A DNA stretch of 64,000 nt. Origin: Nepenthes gracilis. Its lineage: Eukaryota; Streptophyta; Magnoliopsida; Caryophyllales; Nepenthaceae. The translations under genes and the position numbers were made by a program. The stretch lies in assembly GCA_033239525.1 (NCBI GenBank), contig BSYO01000005.1:26939341-27003340 (forward strand). Reading direction: 5' to 3'. Below the pieces are notes generated by a model. It had not been told where the DNA came from, searched no databases, and saw only the letters and a program-made list of their open reading frames with translations. Below, one piece after another: positions 58,220 through 64,000 of the stretch. Each line of letters starts with the position of its first letter. Positions within the stretch are counted from its first letter, which is position 1.

Positions 58220-58960
58220 AGTGGAGGAACCATTCCATCGAAAAGTTAATTGCCATCCGGGTGGAGGTGAAGAAGTTGCTCGACGCCAGCTTCATCAAAG
58301 AAGTCTCGTATCCGGACTGGCTCCGTAACGTGGTACTTGTCAAGAAAAGTAATGGAAAGTGGCGGATGTGGGTTGACTTCACCAATATGAACAAGGTGTG
58401 CCCGAAGGACAACTTCCCATTACGTAGGATCGACCTACTGGTGGACTCCACGTCCAGGCACGAATTGCTGAGTTTCATGGACACGTACTCAGGTTATAAT
58501 CAAATTCAGGTAAGTTTCGAGGATGAGGAGCACATTTCATGGCCGATTAAGAAACGTACTGTTATAAGGTTATGTCCTTCGGTCTGAAGAATGCGGGCAT
58601 TATGTACCAACGACTTGTGAATAAAATATTCAAAGCTCAGACTGGCCGAAATCTGAAGGTGTACGTAAATAATATGCTCATCAAAAGCAAAACCACTGAC
58701 GACCATATCCGTGACCTTAGCAAGGCTTTCAAAGTACTCTGAGTATACTAGATGAAATTAAACACAGGCAAGTACGTTTTTGGAATATCTTTGGGAATTT
58801 CTTGGGCTTTATCGTCTCTCGGTGGGGGATTGAGGCCAACTCTGAGAAGATAAAGGCAATCATAGACATGAGCCCACCATGGACTGTGAAGGACGTCTAG
58901 AGGTTTACCTGATGACTTGCGGCACTCTCTTATTCCCTAGCAAAATCCATGGAAAAATAC
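58220..58960 (+). pseudogene. Tat-like reverse transcriptase remnant
   Basis: The 108-codon frame at 58261-58587 has LLDASFIKEVSYPDWLRNV, VVLVKKSNGKWRM, VDFTNMNKVCPKDNFPL and FMDTYSGYNQI. After a frameshift come FGLKNAGIMYQRLVNKIF and, at 58659-58682, VYVNNMLI. The catalytic YVDD is therefore YVNN. The segment before RNase H (FLGFIVS, then TVKDV) follows. It is clearly a gypsy-type enzyme but inactive. Confidence 0.85.
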
Positions 58961-59489
58961 CTCCCTTTCTTCAAGGCTTTGAGAGGGACAATGACGAACG
59001 GCTTCCGATGGACGGTCAATTGCTGGCCTTCTAAGAGTTGGAGCACTTAGCAAGTCCTCCTCTCTTAACATTGCCAAAAGAAAGCGAGGAGCTATATTTG
59101 TTCCTGATAGTTTCGGAGGTGGTGTTGAGCTTGATCTTGATTTGACAGCAATCTGATGTGCAACGACCGATCTATTACATCAGTAAGATTTCGGCAAAAC
59201 GGGACTCGTTACACGCATGCTGAAAAGATTGTACTGGCATTCGTCTATTTAGTTAGGAAATTGAGGCTTTACTTCCAAGCTCACAAAATTGTTGTCCTTA
59301 CTGTCAACCCTTAAAGGGAATCCTGCAGAGGCCTGAGATGCCCAGACGATTAATCACATCGGCCATCGAATTGGGCGAGTTCGACATAAAATTCAAGCCA
59401 AGGCCAACTATAAAAATCCCAACCCTGGCAGATTTCATAGTTAATGCCACAACCCCTATTTTAGACGCCTAGGTTATCAGTAAAGACGC

Positions 59490-59890
59490 TCTTTAGTCAG
59501 AGTTGACCGCGGTCTGGACATTGCATGTCGACGGATCATCAATACAATCTTGCAGTGGGGCCGGAGTAGTCCTGAGGACTCTAGATGGGTAGGAAATAAG
59601 CTACTTGTTGAAATTCAGATTTCCAGCCATCAACAATGTCACCGAATACGAGGCCCTTTTCATCGGACTCCGATTGGCAAAAGAGTTCTCAGCAACGCAC
59701 TTGACCGTCTACAACGACTCAGAACTGATTGTCAATTAAGTTTGCGGGAACTTTGAGGTGTCAAGCTCACTGCTTGTGAAATACTTTGCTAGAGCAATGA
59801 GCATGATCCAGAAGTGTGATAAGATCGAGATAGTGCACATCCCGAGAGCAGACAACTAGAAGGCCAACCAGCTGGTGATGGTCGCGGCAA
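59490..59890 (+). pseudogene. Tat-like RNase H remnant
   Basis: Broken frames read LHVDGSSIQSCSGAGVVLR, VTEYEALFIGLRLAKEFSA, LTVYNDSELIVN and IPRADN. The usual catalytic Asp and Glu positions are recognisable (VDGS, EYEAL, DSEL). Stops interrupt it, for example after LIVN and after RADN. Confidence 0.75.
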
Positions 59891-61222
59891 TTGAAAACCT
59901 GGAACAGTACTCGAGAGACAGGCGTGAAGTTTTGACATCTCCGAGTATAGAAGAATTCGAGCAAGGAGCACTGCAAGTCTCCGGCGACGAAAGTTGGATG
60001 CTTCCCTATTGGAGATATATTATTGATGGTATCCTGTCGGAGAACCCAGAGGACACCAAACGCGTGAAAAGGACAGCAGGATGGTATACCATCATGGACG
60101 GGAGATTGTACTGGCGAGGGTACTCCACCCCGTACTTGCGGTGTCTCTCACTGGAGGAAGCCGACTATGCACTAAGCAAGGTCCATCTTGGAATATGTAG
60201 GTCATACACCGGAGGTAAGAATCTTACCTTCGAAATAATGTGCCAAGGTTACTATTGGCTAATGATGAAGAAAGACGCAATGGACTTTGTGAAAAAGTGT
60301 GAGAACTGCCAAGTTTATGGCAACATGTCCCACCAACCGCCCATGGAATTGAGGACCCTTCAGGCCCAATGGCCATTCGCATAATGTGGACTCGACATTT
60401 TCGGCCCTTTCCCCCATCGCATCCTGGTAGAGGAAGTTCATTATTGTCTGCATTGACTACTTCACAAAGTGGGTTGAAGTTTCTCCGCTGGCTCGGATCA
60501 CTAAACAAAATGTGACAGTTCGTTAGGCAGAGCATCGTTTGTAGATTCAGAATTCCTAAGGTCATTGCTACCAACAATGGAACTTAATTCACCAACAAGC
60601 ACTTCACCAATTGTAGTTTAGGAATCCGACTGGTTCATATATTCGTTGCCTATTTGCAAGCAAATGGACAAATGGAGGTCACCAACCGAACCCTGTTGCA
60701 CAGACTGATTACCAAGCTAGGAGACGTTGGGTCTCTTGGATGGACGAGCTACCATCTGTGCTATGGTCGTGCCAGATAACGCCGAAGGAACCAACCCACG
60801 AGATGCCTTTCAGTTTATGTTATGGGATTGAAGCAGTCATCTCATTGGAAATCGGGCTGCCTAGCCTTTGGGTTGAGAGTTTCAATTTACTCAGCAATTC
60901 CCAGTGGTTCAGAGAGCACCTCGATTTGCTCGAAGAAGCCTGAGAGGTGGTTAGGATACGCACGATGGCCTATCAACAACGGATTGCCCAGTACTACAGT
61001 AAAAGGGTAAAAGCGCACCAATTCAAGGTCGGGGACCTGGTTCTGTGGTGCATTGAGGCCACTGGTAAGAACCCTAACAAAAACAAGCTTTCCCCGAACT
61101 AGGAAGCCCATTCCTCGTCTTAACGATTCTCCGAAAAGGTGTGTACAAGCTGCACACCCAAAACAACAAATTGGTCTCAAGGACGTGGAACGCTGTCCAC
61201 CTCAAGAAGTATTACCAGTAAT
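59875..61222 (+). pseudogene. Tat-like integrase remnant
   Basis: The 169-codon frame at 59875-60384 contains the HHCC-type zinc domain: GWYTIMDGRLYWRGYSTPYL, HLGICRSYTGGKNL, YWLMMKKDAMDFVKKCENCQ. The core follows in broken frames (GLDIFGPF, VCIDYFTKWVEVS, ANGQMEVTNRTLL), then WMDELPSVLWSCQITPKE and the C-terminal YYSKRVKAHQFKVGDLVL. The end of pol is about 61222. Confidence 0.8.
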
Positions 61223-61989
61223 CTCATGCCAAGTTTACGTAGGTCTCACAAACATTCAGAGCGTGCTTGTAAGATGTACCACGTTTAAATTAATAAGATA
61301 AATTGCTCGTTTATTGCCTGTTGTGTTTATTATTATTTGCTTGTTTATATGAATGTTTGCATGATATTGTATAAAATCGAATGGTCTAGATTTCCCCTAA
61401 GTCAAGTGGGTTTCTCCTCACTTGCCTCTTGACCAAAGAACCTCGGTCCAGCCACCGAGCGGCCCATACATGATTGGATATGACTCTTGGATTTGCTCCG
61501 AGCAGCCCATGAGTAGTCGAATACTTAAACCTTAGGGGGCACTTCAGCATGCGTGCGGCAACTCTTACACACAAGGACTAGTGCTATCAATCAATTATGG
61601 CCTACAAATTGGGGTTAGACGCGTGGGGACGGTGATGTCCCCCGAAGGGACCAGCCCCCATGTAACACGTGAACGATGACCTTGATATTGCCAAAACCCG
61701 ATGACAACAATAATGCTTAGTCGGCAAGCAAATATATATTAAACATAAACTCCATATAATTACAAAAAACTCAAGTAACAATGAGAAAAGTTTTATTGAT
61801 TCATTGAAAACTAGAATATACAAGTGTACCAGCACAACAAAAATAAGTGAAGAACCATCTAGCGAACAATCCTAAGTGATGGCTACTCTATGGCTGGGAC
61901 TCTCCAACCGATGCGATGAAGGTTCGCAACTCTCTGAGTAATCCGTCAAATCATACCGGCTGCAGGTACCATCGTTCCTTGGATCAAAA
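61223..61989. other. Non-coding 3' region of the Tat-like element
   Basis: No protein motif recognised between the integrase end and the antisense gene. It is probably the shared downstream region of the sense transcript and the 3' end of the antisense transcript. Confidence 0.45.
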
Positions 61990-63784
61990 TAGCTAATAGG
62001 AAAATTTGAGTGAACCAAGGATGCAATCTGTTGGCATAGGCGGATGCTTTCTAAATATCTAGCATTCAGGGGCTGGCCCGCCTCTTCCGAACCAAATCAA
62101 CTCCTCAGCTCGGCCTAGCCGGACGTTCTCCATTCAGAGATCCGCAAGATGCTGCTCGACAGCCTACAGAGCATCCCTATGCCTTTTCTGATCACCCTCG
62201 AGCTCCTTGGAACTCTCTCGGAGCTCAGATAGTTTGAGGGTGAGGCTGGCAGACTGTTCTCAGTACTGCTGGGCCTTGACGGTGATGGCATTTAGTCGAC
62301 CCTGCATCTCCTCGAGCACGACCAGGTCGATACGCGTTTGGTTCACACATAGTTCCCCATCCAGCAAGCAAATCCTGGATGATCACTGGCGCAAGCAAGT
62401 CAACAAAATCTGCACCATCTTGTCATCCTGCAAATAGAAAAGAAGAAAGAAATTAAGCTAGGCCGTTCCGAACAAAAGTCAAAATTTATCAATGTAATGT
62501 ATTTCCTCAGCAGCAATACTTAGAGGAACCCTGGACGAAGAAGAAGATCGGGGCCTCTGCTCCAGTGTAGGCATCCCAAAGCAAACAACGGGTGCCTCAA
62601 AGGTTGGATGCGATAGAGGAGCTGCCGGGCCCTCAGGGACCTCGGGTGCTGGAACCTCCACATGAGAAGCCTCCACGGGTGCCACCACCTCCGTGTCGTC
62701 CACCGCCTTAGCCCTTCTCGGTTGCTTAATGCTGAGACTCTCCTCAACCTAAGCTGTAGAGGGTCCCTATAGGTTTCCTCAGCCAATACGGTGGTGGGGA
62801 CGGGGACCCCATGCTTGACTGGAGTAGATAAGCAAACCGGCTTGGACGACTTCTCAACTGTTGGAATGTTGGGGGCTCCAACGGGAAGGGCAGGGGGCTC
62901 ACCACCCGTATGGATACCCTCCTCCGATACATGGCCTGCTAAAGACGACAGGGCAACAGGCAGACCCCTGGAGAGCTCGTCGACTCCTTGCATCCTCTCC
63001 GCCATAGGAAGAGCTGGCTCGGTGGAAGAAGCGAAGCTCAATGAAGTAGTCCACCGCTAAGAGGTGCTTTTAGGGGAGCCCCTAATCTGCAACGATCCAG
63101 CTTTCCTTTTGGGCTGAGCGAGCAGTGGGGCGGTCGCTCTTGCTCCCTCCAAGGGAGACTCCCATTTGGCCAGTGTGAGGGCCTCAGCAAACAGTAGGTG
63201 GTCCTTATTATTAAATAAGCTAGTATTTACTCGGACCAGCTCTATCAGCAGCCTTGCCTAGTCGTCCTCCTAACGCGAAACCTTGCTGGTGAAGGATGTC
63301 GGCACTTTGCCCCACTCATTGCGTATGACCCAGTTGGAACAGACCTTCATGAAGAAAAATCGGTCTTTCCAATTCTTCACAGAGTCGGAGATCCCCTTGT
63401 AAGTTTCAGGATGATAGTGAAATCCAATCTACATTCTGGCAAATCCAAAAGATCACCTTCACAGTCACCGCGTTCATCATCTGCCCGTTTGTTGGAGAAA
63501 GATGTAAAAATAGCACAAATATCGGACAGTGTTGGCGTAAAACCTCGTGATTGGAATGCCAAGGTTTACTAAAATTTCTTGCAACTCTGGTTAAGGGGAA
63601 AGCAAAGGCCACTCCTCAGGTGGGTGTTGTAAATAGTGGTGAACCCACTCGGAGGGGAGTAGGCTCTATCGTACTCCACAGGCACGTCAAATGGAATCAC
63701 GCTTGGAATGTTATAATGTGTATACAAAGCCGTGATATCAGTGATGGTGAGAATCGAACGAATCGCGCCAACACCCGGAGCCAT
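61990..63784 (-). pseudogene. Antisense gene of the Tat-like element (gypsy-type transposon domain plus coiled coil)
   Basis: On the minus strand a probable start MAPGVGAIRSILT (ATG at 63784) leads to SPPSGFTTIYNTHLRSGLCF (to about 63600) and, after two stops, FTPTLSDICAIFTSF. This pattern resembles the plant 'putative gypsy-type transposon' domain (PF04195-like; pattern match only). A Pro/Glu-rich linker follows in shifted frames (63041-62479). Then an acceptor-like TTCTATTTGCAG (62431-62442) precedes a Leu/Glu/Lys-rich coiled-coil segment (about 62430-62070) with four in-frame stops, apparently from Trp, Gln or Arg codons. A TATA box lies about 70 bases upstream of the ATG. Such genes are hitchhiking ORFs in some Tat elements; function unknown. 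Confidence 0.65.
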
Positions 63785-63854
63785 GAAAGAAAAAGAAGGG
63801 TGAAGAGGGATTTGAATCGTGAAAGTAGGACGAGAGAATGACGAAGAGCCATTG

Positions 63855-63863
63855 CTTATATAG
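63855..63863 (-). promoter_or_regulatory. TATA box for the antisense gene
   Basis: Minus-strand CTATATAAG, a strong plant TATA consensus, sits about 70 bases before the antisense start codon at 63784. The GC-normal, pyrimidine-rich leader between them fits a short 5' UTR. Confidence 0.6.
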
Positions 63864-64000
63864 ACTCCCATTCGAAATCTTAAGATGGGGCCATCGAAGT
63901 CTCGAGCAGATGCGCAGGTGACCCACATGCACTACGTAGCATTGCGACAATCTGGCAACTAGTGCCCTTAATGATGGTCCACGCAACGTCAGCTGTCAGT

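Larger units (their letters stand above)
54994..64000 (+). mobile_element. Tat-like Ty3/gypsy element (open at the right edge)
   Basis: Order: 5' LTR (54994-55711), TTGGCACCG primer site, gag, protease, reverse transcriptase, RNase H, integrase (to about 61220), then about 2.7 kb of 3' sequence carrying an antisense gene. No 3' LTR was found before base 64000. The primer site, gag-pol order and antisense gene between pol and the 3' LTR fit the Tat lineage (family knowledge). All ORFs are broken by stops. Confidence 0.85.

Noticed and set aside
1..64000. CRISPR arrays, bacterial operons or ribosome-binding sites
   Set aside because: The sequence is plant nuclear DNA with spliced genes; no regularly spaced short repeats of CRISPR type were seen.

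Overview
This is a nuclear genome window from a flowering plant. It has two spliced protein-coding genes with large AT-rich introns, surrounded and invaded by plant-type transposable elements and an old integrated plant pararetrovirus. Nothing in it fixes the species.

Layout. (1) 1-8028: a decayed caulimovirid-type (plant pararetrovirus) copy on the minus strand lies between two ~0.7-0.8 kb direct repeats. (2) 8830-18880, minus: a complete GID8-type gene (LisH-CTLH-CRA protein, scaffold of the GID/CTLH E3 ubiquitin ligase), five coding exons plus a 5' UTR exon, 224 codons, with a 5.6 kb intron. (3) 18900-30180: gene-poor, AT-rich spacer with a MITE that has clear terminal inverted repeats and an 8-bp target duplication, a possible second MITE relic, a 199-bp tandem duplication, and a gag-only Ty1/copia LTR element. 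(4) 30555-51100, plus: a SNF2/RING helicase-like gene of the CHR28/FRG/EDA16 family. Ten coding exons join in frame into 1249 codons, but the short C-terminal exon expected for the family is not in the window. Its intron 8 carries a complete 8.9 kb minus-strand Ty3/gypsy element with 2.4 kb LTRs, and intron 9 carries a tRNA-derived SINE. (5) 51101-64000: this should be the last intron of the same gene. It is filled by the 5' part of a copia element, interrupted at 54994 by a Tat-like Ty3/gypsy element that runs off the right edge and carries an antisense gene with its own TATA box.

The two genes are divergent (head to head), about 11.3 kb apart. From memory their Arabidopsis relatives have neighbouring locus numbers (At1g61140 and At1g61150), so this looks like conserved gene order expanded by transposons. 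The helicase family is linked in Arabidopsis to RNA-directed DNA methylation and silencing, so a silencing-associated gene appears to be carrying a very large transposon load in its own introns. All element coding regions seen are broken. Catalytic Asp-to-Asn changes in three reverse transcriptases and Trp-to-stop changes fit G:C to A:T decay of methylated DNA.

Exon borders were placed by hand from GT/AG sites, reading frame and family knowledge. Transcription start and polyadenylation positions are estimates.
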